From contig OZ241971.1 of NCBI GenBank assembly GCA_965204155.1, forward strand, positions 930,001 to 994,000: a stretch of DNA of 64,000 nucleotides, written 5' to 3'. This DNA comes from UBA6522 sp965204155. GTDB lineage: Bacteria > Pseudomonadota > Gammaproteobacteria > Steroidobacterales > Rariloculaceae. Made by a program: the position numbers and the translations under genes. The notes beneath the pieces were generated by a model. The model did not search any database. It saw only the letters and a program-made list of their open reading frames with translations, and was not told where the DNA came from. Below, in pieces: positions 37,301-45,077 of the stretch; position 1 is the stretch's first letter, and every line of letters begins with the position of its first letter.

Positions 37301-37659
37301 TCTGGCTCGACGGCATTGCCGGGCACCTCGTTGGCAAGCGTCCCGCGAACTGGACGGATCGAATGATAGACAAGTTTGATTTGGAAATCCGCGTCGTCGC
37401 TGCCAATCTGGCAAAATGGCTCGCGTTGGCGCAAACCGCGCAGGGAAACACAGTGGGCCTGAAAAGCGTGCATGTTGTCGGTATCGACGGACGCGACCGC
37501 ATGATTGTGCTCGGAAAGCACCCGCCTAACGGACCGGTGGAAGCAAGTATGGATGCAATCCGAGGCATGCTCGATGACGACCCTTCCGCGCCCGAAGTGT
37601 TAGGGCGGCTTCTTGAGGAATACATCGACCACGCCACCAGCACCGAGGATATTCAATGA
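34306..37659 (+). CDS. sspC: SspC-type large P-loop ATPase of DNA phosphorothioation
   Basis: The protein has 1117 residues from the ATG at 34306, which overlaps the sspB stop (ATGA); an ATG three codons earlier is also possible. Walker A is GPYGCGKS (65-72) and Walker B is LFLIIDEMGRF with D183/E184. The rest is a long helical protein with winged-helix-like stretches (LRDLASRGLIYCRTHRSDY at about 440-460). It resembles the large ATPases of BREX and Ssp systems; the order DUF4007-ATPase-PAPS reductase fixes it as SspC. It probably drives DNA remodelling during modification. Confidence 0.88.
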   Translation: MNATTIANLVSVRRRYVRSVDIPRDLDDPAALEGYVVTPSARDAAVRILRGLDINSRQRAFRIVGPYGCGKSAFGLFLARLLREQGDGAATSLLSNVYADLPPIPSLHPIILSGRRVSFATELVRAVTFAPKPLHVSRSLLGRARAMLACQGPVDAHAVTELVADVTTEVRARTGAGLFLIIDEMGRFLEHAAANPLHEDPSIFQALAERSSGHANTDLAVVGILHHAFGDYVSGLGTWIEAEWSRVSARYEEIRFDSSTEQSLFMIARALKQPVAQHHSVRRRAEDYFAQSVERGIFAATHQDVASIAHCLYPLHPAAVATIATAIRHFGQNERSLFSFLQSLEPHGFQYFAQSTRYDAENWYRTTDVFDHLATTASVLPGNDRGRRWSRAQDAIRAAAGLRSLDLEVLKSVALASVLEPVPGIVADVETIAWCLDREPDDVSTALRDLASRGLIYCRTHRSDYSLWSNSSVDLVAWLDRAKVRVQPPQRFDSVNPFPSAARPLVAHRHYHSTGTLRTFDVRLWTHGHAGGQGGDGLVLVAPVYPGEDRDTTLRNVSQQVGDTPLTLICLRTVPPNALKWAHEFAIWAWINEQCPDLRVDELARTEVSERIAAAESSLSRTIDLVTSSRTTANDTWWVDGETIDLKDKRLSSLLSDICDRVYDQTPIVRNEILNRDKLSSAGATARMRLLDAMLSNATKNRLGIQGTPPELTMYLSLFRDSGIHRADEHDTYGFGSPTDSRWKPVWAQIARLLSNGDAVSFDSIIHNLSQPPFGLRSGPTLPIIAAFILANRDDVAILERGTFLPDLTVSHFMRLAKMPRNFAIQALTEPADQQGLLTALAKGLRVIGNCRPTTIDITEQLYKWFNQLSPYALQTTSVSSVAATVRDQIRKASEPGQLFFRQLPAACNLTDDGARPTTINPDSFVKTLNEALDQLDQATARLRSQAIAVVVEAFSAKDLTTLRCTLRRDLDPHRAHLQDHHLEVFVDRATNVDASEEIWLDGIAGHLVGKRPANWTDRMIDKFDLEIRVVAANLAKWLALAQTAQGNTVGLKSVHVVGIDGRDRMIVLGKHPPNGPVEASMDAIRGMLDDDPSAPEVLGRLLEEYIDHATSTEDIQ

Positions 37660-38456
37660 GACACGTACTAAGCCTGTCTGGCGGAAAGGACTCCGCAGCC
37701 TTGGCAATCTACATGAAGGATCGGGTTCCTGAGATGGAGTACATCTTTTCTGACACGCGCAAGGAACTGCCAGAGACCTATGAGTACCTCGAACGCATAG
37801 AGGACTATCTAGGCAAACGCGTCAACCGGCTCAATGCGCACTTGGGGTTTGACCACTGGTACGACGTGTATGGAGGCATGATTCCCTCGAACCACCGCCG
37901 GTGGTGTACAAAGATGCTTAAACTGAAACCCTTTGAAAAGTTTTGCGGTGATGATGAAGTAACAAACTATGTCGGATTACGCGCCGACGAAACGCGCACC
38001 GGATATATCAGCCACAAACCGAACATCATCCCCGTCTACCCCTTCCAGGAGGACGGGCTCAAACTAAGCGACATCAAGGAGATTTTGCACGCTTCAGGTG
38101 TAGGCATGCCTCCATATACAAAATGGGGCCGGTCCCGTTCAGGCTGTTACTTCTGCTTCTATCAGCAACGCATCGAATGGGTCCGGTTAAAGGAAAAGCA
38201 CCCCAACTTGTTCGAAGCGGCGAAGGCGTACGAACAACCATATGAAGGCAGCGGCAATACGTTCACTTGGTGCGGTCGGGAATCTCTCGCCGAACTCGAG
38301 CAGCCCGAACGCATGGCGGCCATCAAGGCGGAACACGCTAAACGCAGTGCCGCTAGGGCGAAAAGCACACAAGGACTCACGCTCGCAGAAGTGTACAGGC
38401 GCCGCGAAGCACAGGTTGAAGAATCGGGCGACGCCTGCCTAATCTGCCACCTCTAG
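37656..38456 (+). CDS. sspD: SspD-type PAPS-reductase-like ATP pyrophosphatase
   Basis: The protein has 266 residues. The PP-loop is LSGGKDS (7-13), followed by FSDTRKELPETYEYL and RRWCTKMLKLKP, as in DndC and PAPS reductases. Cysteines in RWCTK, SGCYFC and the terminal CLICHL could hold an iron-sulfur cluster. It activates the phosphodiester or carries sulfur in phosphorothioation. It is coupled to sspC by ATGA and is the last clear gene of the modification operon, with 219 non-coding bases after it. Confidence 0.9.
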   Translation: MRHVLSLSGGKDSAALAIYMKDRVPEMEYIFSDTRKELPETYEYLERIEDYLGKRVNRLNAHLGFDHWYDVYGGMIPSNHRRWCTKMLKLKPFEKFCGDDEVTNYVGLRADETRTGYISHKPNIIPVYPFQEDGLKLSDIKEILHASGVGMPPYTKWGRSRSGCYFCFYQQRIEWVRLKEKHPNLFEAAKAYEQPYEGSGNTFTWCGRESLAELEQPERMAAIKAEHAKRSAARAKSTQGLTLAEVYRRREAQVEESGDACLICHL

Positions 38457-38675
38457 AAAGTGGATCCTATGCCCCTGAATTATTGCATACGCCATCAATC
38501 CATAGCTGGCCTGCTCTCTATTTCTTGCCTCCGTCGAAAAGCCGTGTCCACAACAAGAACCACACAACTGTTCGGCTGTACATCACCCGCCGGAACCGTA
38601 CGGCTGCACGAGCGCGCCCATCGTTCTCGTTCATCCTTCGTCACTGTAACCGTTAGTTGGCCCTAAGTCGTTTCC

Positions 38676-41075
38676 GTGGGTTTTCGGGTCACTGCACGTA
38701 CTGTCCTCCATCTAGGGTCGGAACTCATAAGTTCCGACGGGATTGCTCTGTACGAGTTGATCAAAAACGCCCTCGACGCGCAATCGCCCGAAGTTCGCAT
38801 TAATGTCTTCTGCCGCATGAAGTTCGGGGTAGTGGACTACATCCTCCGCGAACTAGGCGAGCGTCGGCATCCCTCGGAGTGGGTCAAAGCGTCTTCCCGC
38901 TCGGCCCGTAGCTGGCACAGATTGCGTCAGAAGGGCTTGGAAGCCATCCTCGCCGACGCCCCCCTTGCAAGCGACCTCAGTAGTCAAATTCAATCGGCAG
39001 AAACTAAAGAAGATTTCGCGGAATGCATTCGTCGATCAAATTACATCGAAATTAACGATGACGGCGAAGGGATGTCCATGCAAACGCTCAACGAAGTTTA
39101 CCTCACGATCGGCACGAGCCATCGCGCACGTCAACGCGCGCGCCATACATCACAAGTCAATGCCGCAGCAGACGCCCACCCGATACTGGGCGAGAAGGGT
39201 TTGGGAAGACTGTCCGCAATGCGGCTAGGCGATACCCTGGAGGTAACCACGGCTCGATCGGACGACATACAGTGGAATTACCTCAGGATCAACTGGAACG
39301 AGTTCGCACAGTCCGCTGATGACGACATCGGCAGCATACAAGTTTCCCCCAGAGTCGGCGCAAAGAAGGAAGTACCCGGCCAGCAGGGCACGAAGATACG
39401 CATCGGCGCGCTGTCGTCGCCATGGTCAGTCGAAAAGCTTGAAAGTCTCGCCCGCGATAACTTCTCGAAGCTTTTCGATCCGTTCTCTGAGAAGAGTCTA
39501 CCCCTAAAAATTACCTACAACGAACGACCAGTGCTGATTCCAGCGTTCGCCTCGTTTCTGCTTGAACACGCTCACGGTGTTCTTGATGTTTCTTATCTGT
39601 TCACCCGGAAAGGACCGAAACTTGAGGGATTAATGGACTATCGACTCCGCAATCGTCGGCGGCACATAACTTACCGCGGCGTCGAGATGTCGACCATAAC
39701 AGGCGACACCCCCCGCGAGACGCTTAGACGCGTCGGACCTTTCACGCTGCAAGTCTACTGGTTCAATCGTCGAATCCTGAAAAAAATCGACGGCATCGGC
39801 GACCTCACACAAGTGCGCCGACTGTTGGCAACTTGGGCTGGCGGCATATCACTTTATCGCGATGGCTACCGTGTCAATCCATATGGCGGACCCAATGACG
39901 ATTGGTTAGACCTCGACCGCGAAGCGTTCTCTACAAGTGGTTTCAAGCTGAACCGGGGACAAATAATCGGTCGAACCAACATTACTCAAAACGGTAATCC
40001 GTATCTGACTGACCAGACGAACCGAGAAGGTCTCACGGACGGACCAGAGAAACAAGCATTTGTGAATCTACTGTCTGCTGTAATGGAACATTTCCGCCAA
40101 TTCCTCGTGGCTATCGACGATGAGCTTCGGCGTTCCCAGAGCCTCGACGCGGACGATGCAATCACTCGATTCAAAGCCGAAGACGACCGCATCGCCGCGC
40201 TCCTTCCCCGACTAAAAGAGGCACTCAGAAAAACGCCTCAGGGGCGTCGCCTGATCCGCGAGGTCGACGAGTCACTCTCCGTCCTCCGAAAAGTCGCAGG
40301 CGCCGTCGAAGCAGCATCTACAGCTCAGGCGCAAGAACGCGGGCGGGTCATGCACCTAGCAAGCGTTGGCCTGCTCATTGAGGTAATCGCTCACGAGCTC
40401 TATCGCGCAACTTCGGATGCTCTGAATACCATTTCCGGTATGCGCTCACGCCGGGGGGACGCTTCTGCACCAATGTCGCTTCGCGTACTCGATGCTCAGC
40501 TGACTACATTGCAAAAGCGCCTTAAGGTGCTCGATCCACTCAGCACCACAGCTCGTCAGGTAAAACAGAGATTCGAAATCGTCGAATGGGTGCAAAGCAT
40601 AGTTGGCGGCTACTCGCAACGCACCGCAAGAGCCAACGTAGAGCTTTCGGTAACCGTGAATCCTCAGGGACAAACACGCCACATTCGAGCGGTAAAGGGC
40701 ATGTTCGTGCAGATACTGGAAAACCTACTGTCGAATTCGCTTTATTGGATCGTTCAGGAACCGAAATTCGACCCGTCCGCCAGAGCACGTCGCGCAGGGC
40801 AAGATTTCGCGGGTCGCATAGAAGTGATTGTTGAACCCGACGTTTCTCGCATAACCGTAACTGACGATGGGCCCGGCATACCTGAAGATCGTCGTGAACT
40901 TGTGTTCGAGCCGTTTTATACCACAAAGCGGCAGAAGGAAGGCCGTGGCTTGGGCCTCTACATATCCCGAGAGATCGCAGAGTATCACGGCGGCAGTTTG
41001 CTCCTCGGGAAAGCGAACAAAGACGGCATCATCAACAGCGCAATATTTACGTTTGGGCATTCTGAAGATGAATAA
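38676..41075 (+). CDS. Double-GHKL sensor ATPase: N-terminal Hsp90/MORC-type plus C-terminal histidine-kinase-type domain
   Basis: The protein has 799 residues from a GTG. The first ATPase domain has the N-box ELIKNALDA (N31), INDDGEGM (about 126-133) and GEKGLGRL (172-179). A transducer region and coiled-coil-prone stretch (about 480-540) follow. Next is a DHp-like helix, LLIEVIAHEL with H573, then a second ATPase domain with ENLLSNSL (N687), VTDDGPGIPE, FEPFYTTK and GRGLGLYI. No membrane segment is seen. It lies 219 bases after sspD and overlaps the receiver gene by 8 bases. It is a soluble two-ATPase kinase, probably linked to the ssp system. Confidence 0.85.
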   Translation: MGFRVTARTVLHLGSELISSDGIALYELIKNALDAQSPEVRINVFCRMKFGVVDYILRELGERRHPSEWVKASSRSARSWHRLRQKGLEAILADAPLASDLSSQIQSAETKEDFAECIRRSNYIEINDDGEGMSMQTLNEVYLTIGTSHRARQRARHTSQVNAAADAHPILGEKGLGRLSAMRLGDTLEVTTARSDDIQWNYLRINWNEFAQSADDDIGSIQVSPRVGAKKEVPGQQGTKIRIGALSSPWSVEKLESLARDNFSKLFDPFSEKSLPLKITYNERPVLIPAFASFLLEHAHGVLDVSYLFTRKGPKLEGLMDYRLRNRRRHITYRGVEMSTITGDTPRETLRRVGPFTLQVYWFNRRILKKIDGIGDLTQVRRLLATWAGGISLYRDGYRVNPYGGPNDDWLDLDREAFSTSGFKLNRGQIIGRTNITQNGNPYLTDQTNREGLTDGPEKQAFVNLLSAVMEHFRQFLVAIDDELRRSQSLDADDAITRFKAEDDRIAALLPRLKEALRKTPQGRRLIREVDESLSVLRKVAGAVEAASTAQAQERGRVMHLASVGLLIEVIAHELYRATSDALNTISGMRSRRGDASAPMSLRVLDAQLTTLQKRLKVLDPLSTTARQVKQRFEIVEWVQSIVGGYSQRTARANVELSVTVNPQGQTRHIRAVKGMFVQILENLLSNSLYWIVQEPKFDPSARARRAGQDFAGRIEVIVEPDVSRITVTDDGPGIPEDRRELVFEPFYTTKRQKEGRGLGLYISREIAEYHGGSLLLGKANKDGIINSAIFTFGHSEDE

Positions 41076-42999
41076 CCCCCGCTCAGATACCAACCTTGCA
41101 GGTAGGATTGAGTCCATTGCCATTATTGACAACGACTTCCGCACGATTTCAATTGATCGACTTCCGGAAGATCGCAGGCGGGACGCTCAGATCGCGCTAA
41201 CGGGGTTTGAGGACGACTCACTTCAAGACCTCCTCGACCGAGGAATTGAGCCAGATGGCCTAGTCGAGTCGCCAGAACGGCTGGATGCCTTGACCGAGCC
41301 CAACTACGAACCAGGCGCCGCAGTTGCCCATTTGCTGGTCCATTGCGATGCGCTGGGCAGGCAGATTCAAAATCGCCACACGATGCGCTGCCTTGCCGAC
41401 CGTATGCGTGCCGTAGCGGAGGCGGAAGTCCAAGAACTAGCACCTGAGGACGTTCCGGAGGACCTATCGCCGTACCAACTGATCTTTCTCGACTACTACC
41501 TAGAAGACTCATCGGACGATACGTCCAAGGCCGAGGAAATTGCTAGCCGCACTGCAGAGTCGGCGGCGGAGACTCAGCAGCAAGTAATTCTAATGTCGTC
41601 TAGGCCTTCCGTGGGCGCTGATCGTCGGCGGTTCCGGCAGACGACTCGCGTGCCCGGAGGCTCGTTTTCGTTCGTCGCCAAAGGAGAGCTCGATTCGTCT
41701 TGGAAAGTAAAAGCGCACTTAATGATGCTTGCAGAGGCCTTGCCACACTCCCGCGCGGTTTCCAACTACCTCTTCTCGGTTAAAGAAAACGTAAAAAATG
41801 CTTCTGACCGGCTTGGCGATTTGCTAGACGACCTCGACCTCGGGGACTTTGCTCATCTCCAGAACTTGGCGCTGCAAGCGGATGGCCATCCACTTGGCGA
41901 GTATTTCTCTTGGCTTGTCTCATCGCATCTGACGTCGCTAGCCTTTGAAGGCGACCTCCGCGAGAAGCAAGACGAAGTCGACACTCTCGAGTTCAACACG
42001 ACGCTCGTGCACCCACTTGAACTTTCCGGCACACTGGCTACTTTCCACTACAGTGCGCTGTTCGCCCGCAACCTCGGACCACTGCGTGAGCACCCCAGAG
42101 CCACCGCTGATGCAGGCGGATCGCAGCTACCTCTCGTGCGCTTGGGCGATGTCTACTTCGATCATGAGCGGACTAATGCGTTGGTTGTTCTGAGCGCCGA
42201 CTGCGGACTGTCATTCGCGCCCGGAGGCGAGCGACCGCTTGACGAATCTACATCTGTCCTACTGGTCCCTGGAGTATCACTCCCAGTGCATCGATCTGGC
42301 CAAGACCAGACGGACGCCACAACGTACGGCTTTGAGCACGAATCGGTGGTCTATCGTGTGGACTGGGATTTTGGAAAACACCGTTCCATCGAGATTCAGT
42401 ACCTTCGGGACTATCTTAAATCTGAAATGTTCGACATCTCCGGACGTGATCGTCTTCGTCCACTTTACGCCCTTCAGCTGCAGCAGAAGTTGAGCAACCA
42501 TCTTTTCCGGGTAGGTTCCCCCGTGGCTCCACCAAGCATGATACGGGTGAGAGCCATCATCGACCGGTACATTCTCGATGACGCAACGGGAGGAACTCCG
42601 GTTATCGAGACAGTGCACGAGTTTGATCGCAATGACTTGTATGCGACATATACGGGCAATGACATTTCAATAAGGATCACGCCGATGATCGCTGGAGAAC
42701 TGCATAAGGCCGTTGAAAACCTCCAAGAAGAGTGCGCCGAATTACTGGAGTCTGGCGATTCCAACATAGGCGACCCGCACTTCGGGCATAAGGTCGAAGC
42801 AATTAAGAACCACTTGGACAATGACGACAAGTGGGTGTCGATTCTCGGTGATATACAGCTTCCGAAACTCGGGCAATCCAGACGCCTGACAAATGGACTG
42901 TTGCTCGGAAGGGATGTTGACGCAGAGCACCTGAAAAAACCCAACGTTGTATTAAATGTGATTGATGCTCATCCCGATGGACTTCCTGATCAAAGCTAA
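41068..42999 (+). CDS. Very large receiver-domain protein, partner of the double-GHKL kinase
   Basis: The protein has 643 residues from the ATG at 41068, which overlaps the kinase stop. The first 210 residues keep the receiver core: D21/D23 (IIDNDF), phosphoacceptor D142 (FLDYYL), S177/S178 (ILMSSR) and K205 (FVAKGEL). A long insertion of about 100 residues lies between the first and third. The remaining 430 residues match no family I know and contain no DNA-binding helix-turn-helix that I can see. It is therefore not an ordinary transcription factor; a phosphorylation-controlled effector or adaptor is the best guess. Confidence 0.75.
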   Translation: MNNPRSDTNLAGRIESIAIIDNDFRTISIDRLPEDRRRDAQIALTGFEDDSLQDLLDRGIEPDGLVESPERLDALTEPNYEPGAAVAHLLVHCDALGRQIQNRHTMRCLADRMRAVAEAEVQELAPEDVPEDLSPYQLIFLDYYLEDSSDDTSKAEEIASRTAESAAETQQQVILMSSRPSVGADRRRFRQTTRVPGGSFSFVAKGELDSSWKVKAHLMMLAEALPHSRAVSNYLFSVKENVKNASDRLGDLLDDLDLGDFAHLQNLALQADGHPLGEYFSWLVSSHLTSLAFEGDLREKQDEVDTLEFNTTLVHPLELSGTLATFHYSALFARNLGPLREHPRATADAGGSQLPLVRLGDVYFDHERTNALVVLSADCGLSFAPGGERPLDESTSVLLVPGVSLPVHRSGQDQTDATTYGFEHESVVYRVDWDFGKHRSIEIQYLRDYLKSEMFDISGRDRLRPLYALQLQQKLSNHLFRVGSPVAPPSMIRVRAIIDRYILDDATGGTPVIETVHEFDRNDLYATYTGNDISIRITPMIAGELHKAVENLQEECAELLESGDSNIGDPHFGHKVEAIKNHLDNDDKWVSILGDIQLPKLGQSRRLTNGLLLGRDVDAEHLKKPNVVLNVIDAHPDGLPDQS

Positions 43000-43243
43000 C
43001 TGGGCAATCTCCATTCTCCGGGTCGAATCCGCTCCAACTGCACCTTTGGTCGACTGGTGCATATCCAGCTTATGGGACACGCAAGTTAGTGGTAAATGCC
43101 TCGTTGCGCCCAACGAGAACCCGGAGATCTATAGCGTCAGAAGGACCGCTACCGCATCGGCGTGGGAACCGTAAGCGGGCCGACCGAACGAGCGACCTTG
43201 GCCACCGGTCGGGCCGGCCGGCGCGACGATGGGCTCGAACCGT

Positions 43244-43795
43244 TCACAGACGAATCGGTCGAGATGGATCGCCGTTTACACGTAGATTCAATCGGTCGCG
43301 TTGCGGGACCGATTCGTCGATGTCCCGGAGGCACTTGAGTGAAATCGGCCGTTGGCCGTTCTTCTGCATCTTTCCCGCCTTCGACCATGGGCCGCTACCG
43401 TTCCCGTTGTACACGATTTCGACGGAGCGATGATGCCGGCAGAGGCGGAGGACCAACAAGTGCTCTGGTTCCGCGCGCAGTGCCACGCGCGAGTTGCCTT
43501 GGGTGAATTTGATTTGCACCATGCGTCCGTCCTCAGCCGTGGCGTCGTGGTCGGGCGCAGAGGCTGGCAATAGCTCAAGTCCGAACAGTCGGGCGGCTAA
43601 GACCTCGCCGATACTGCCCACCAGATGTCCGTCAGGCGTAAACTTTCGTCCGGGAAAGAGCAACTCTAGACGGTCCACGACTTTATATAGGGTGGCCAGC
43701 AGTTCGGAGATTTCCGTCGATCGGTCCACGACGGTTACACGGTCACCCTCGGCTGCAACCGGAAGCATGCCTAATCGAGACGCCAACTCAGGCAT
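43244..43795 (-). CDS. DUF6998-type, PD-(D/E)XK-like protein
   Basis: The protein has 183 residues. TPDGHLVGSIGEVLAARLFG, LLPASAPDHDATAEDGRMVQIK and VALRAEPEHLLVLRL match the DUF6998 pattern. The E of GEVLAA, the D of HDATAEDG and Q-x-K of VQIK follow the order of a restriction-like nuclease core, although I cannot confirm the fold. It is the last of three minus-strand genes and faces the receiver gene. It may be a nuclease or a nuclease-derived toxin. Confidence 0.68.
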   Translation of the reverse strand: MPELASRLGMLPVAAEGDRVTVVDRSTEISELLATLYKVVDRLELLFPGRKFTPDGHLVGSIGEVLAARLFGLELLPASAPDHDATAEDGRMVQIKFTQGNSRVALRAEPEHLLVLRLCRHHRSVEIVYNGNGSGPWSKAGKMQKNGQRPISLKCLRDIDESVPQRDRLNLRVNGDPSRPIRL

Positions 43796-43827
43796 CTCCG
43801 TAACGGAAACGTGCGATTTCCCATCCT

Positions 43828-44904
43828 CTATTGTCCGGGAGGGATCGGCAGACCAAGCGCAATCCAGACCTCCTGCCGAGCATCTTGCAGGAATTCAAGA
43901 TATGCGAGGTGGAGCCGGTTACCGTTTCCTATCTGGATGCCTGACAATTGCTTGACTTTCGGATAATGACAGTTCCCTCCCCACTCGTCGGGAGGGTCGT
44001 TCCAATCATCATTGAGATTGTCAATTCCAGGGGCGGCTTCCTCGCTAGGTGATTCCAAATAGATGGCGAAATACGCCGAAGGTAGACCCAACTGTGGAAC
44101 GCTCCATACATCGTCGTCACGATTGAAGTCGAAGGCGAATTCAATTCTCGTGTTATGGGCGGGACCGAACATCGGCGACCGGTAGGACACGTATCCGCCC
44201 CGCGTAGAATATACCCAATTCCCATTCGTGTTTGGAAGAAGGCACTGTGCATGAATCTGATCAAGTACATTCCATAACTCATTTTGCACGGATCCGTGAT
44301 ATGTCGTCGCAACTGCTAAGTCGCCAGCATTCAGAGCCATAGTCATTCTCCAGCATTTCATCAAATTCAGGAGTTCACGCACGAAGGGAGTGCCTGGGTC
44401 ATCCTCGCGATCAGCAGTCCAATCCCTCAGCCAGTTGGCCACTTCAAACCAATGAATTGGTTTAAATTGGACATTCGCGTTAGCGTCTTCAACCATAAAA
44501 TCGGTTCGCTCGTGTAGCGTCGCATAGATCAGGGTTCGGGAGGCGGCGTTCTCATGGCCAGCCTGTAGCGCGCTGGCGTATCCCTGCAATTGCTGGTCCC
44601 CTTCACCCGCGTCGATCTTGTTTTCAATCGCGATCACATGACGATGACCGGTGCGCCGATTACGCGCATCTATCCAGATATCGATTAGACCGACACCCAG
44701 CACTCTCTGCGTATACAACTCAACTTCGTCGATTTTCTCGACTCCGCCAATTTGCAGATCGCCAACGAGCCATTTGGCGAATTCCGTTTTGAGCCGATCA
44801 GACTTGTTCAGAACGCCGACGAGCGCCTCGGTGAAGAAGTTCTCCTTGGGCCGGTGATCATCACTGGGCCGGTACCTGAAGAGACGGGAAAACAGGCTGC
44901 TCAT
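43828..44904 (-). CDS. PD-(D/E)XK-superfamily nuclease-like protein
   Basis: The protein has 358 residues from the ATG at 44904; the ATG 31 codons upstream adds a Ser/Ala-rich stretch that looks non-coding. The N-terminal half has ENFFTEALVGVL, LIDIWIDAR and VIAIENKIDAGEGDQQLQGYASAL, the E...D...ExK arrangement of the PD-(D/E)XK_4 type. The second half is a domain of unknown function with WVYSTRGGYVSYRS. Such proteins are common in defence islands. It lies 32 bases before the DUF6998 gene and 173 bases after the DUF262-HNH gene. Confidence 0.75.
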   Translation of the reverse strand: MSSLFSRLFRYRPSDDHRPKENFFTEALVGVLNKSDRLKTEFAKWLVGDLQIGGVEKIDEVELYTQRVLGVGLIDIWIDARNRRTGHRHVIAIENKIDAGEGDQQLQGYASALQAGHENAASRTLIYATLHERTDFMVEDANANVQFKPIHWFEVANWLRDWTADREDDPGTPFVRELLNLMKCWRMTMALNAGDLAVATTYHGSVQNELWNVLDQIHAQCLLPNTNGNWVYSTRGGYVSYRSPMFGPAHNTRIEFAFDFNRDDDVWSVPQLGLPSAYFAIYLESPSEEAAPGIDNLNDDWNDPPDEWGGNCHYPKVKQLSGIQIGNGNRLHLAYLEFLQDARQEVWIALGLPIPPGQ

Positions 44905-45077
44905 GAGACTTGAAGGACCGACGTCAAGGGTAGACGCGATACTTGCTGCCGAGGCGCATGTGGAAGATGAATAGCCCACCCATATTGGAATCGCCAATCG
45001 TTCGATTGTACATTTGGAAACTCAAGTCCATCGCCACGTGCCCCAGCACATTCGCCGATACTGGCGGCGTCTCCCCA

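Noticed and set aside
38460..38666. 68-residue frame between sspD and the double-GHKL gene
   Set aside because: It is Arg/Ser/Thr-rich with no motif, no clear ribosome-binding site, and codon use unlike its neighbours. I treat the 219 bases as non-coding.
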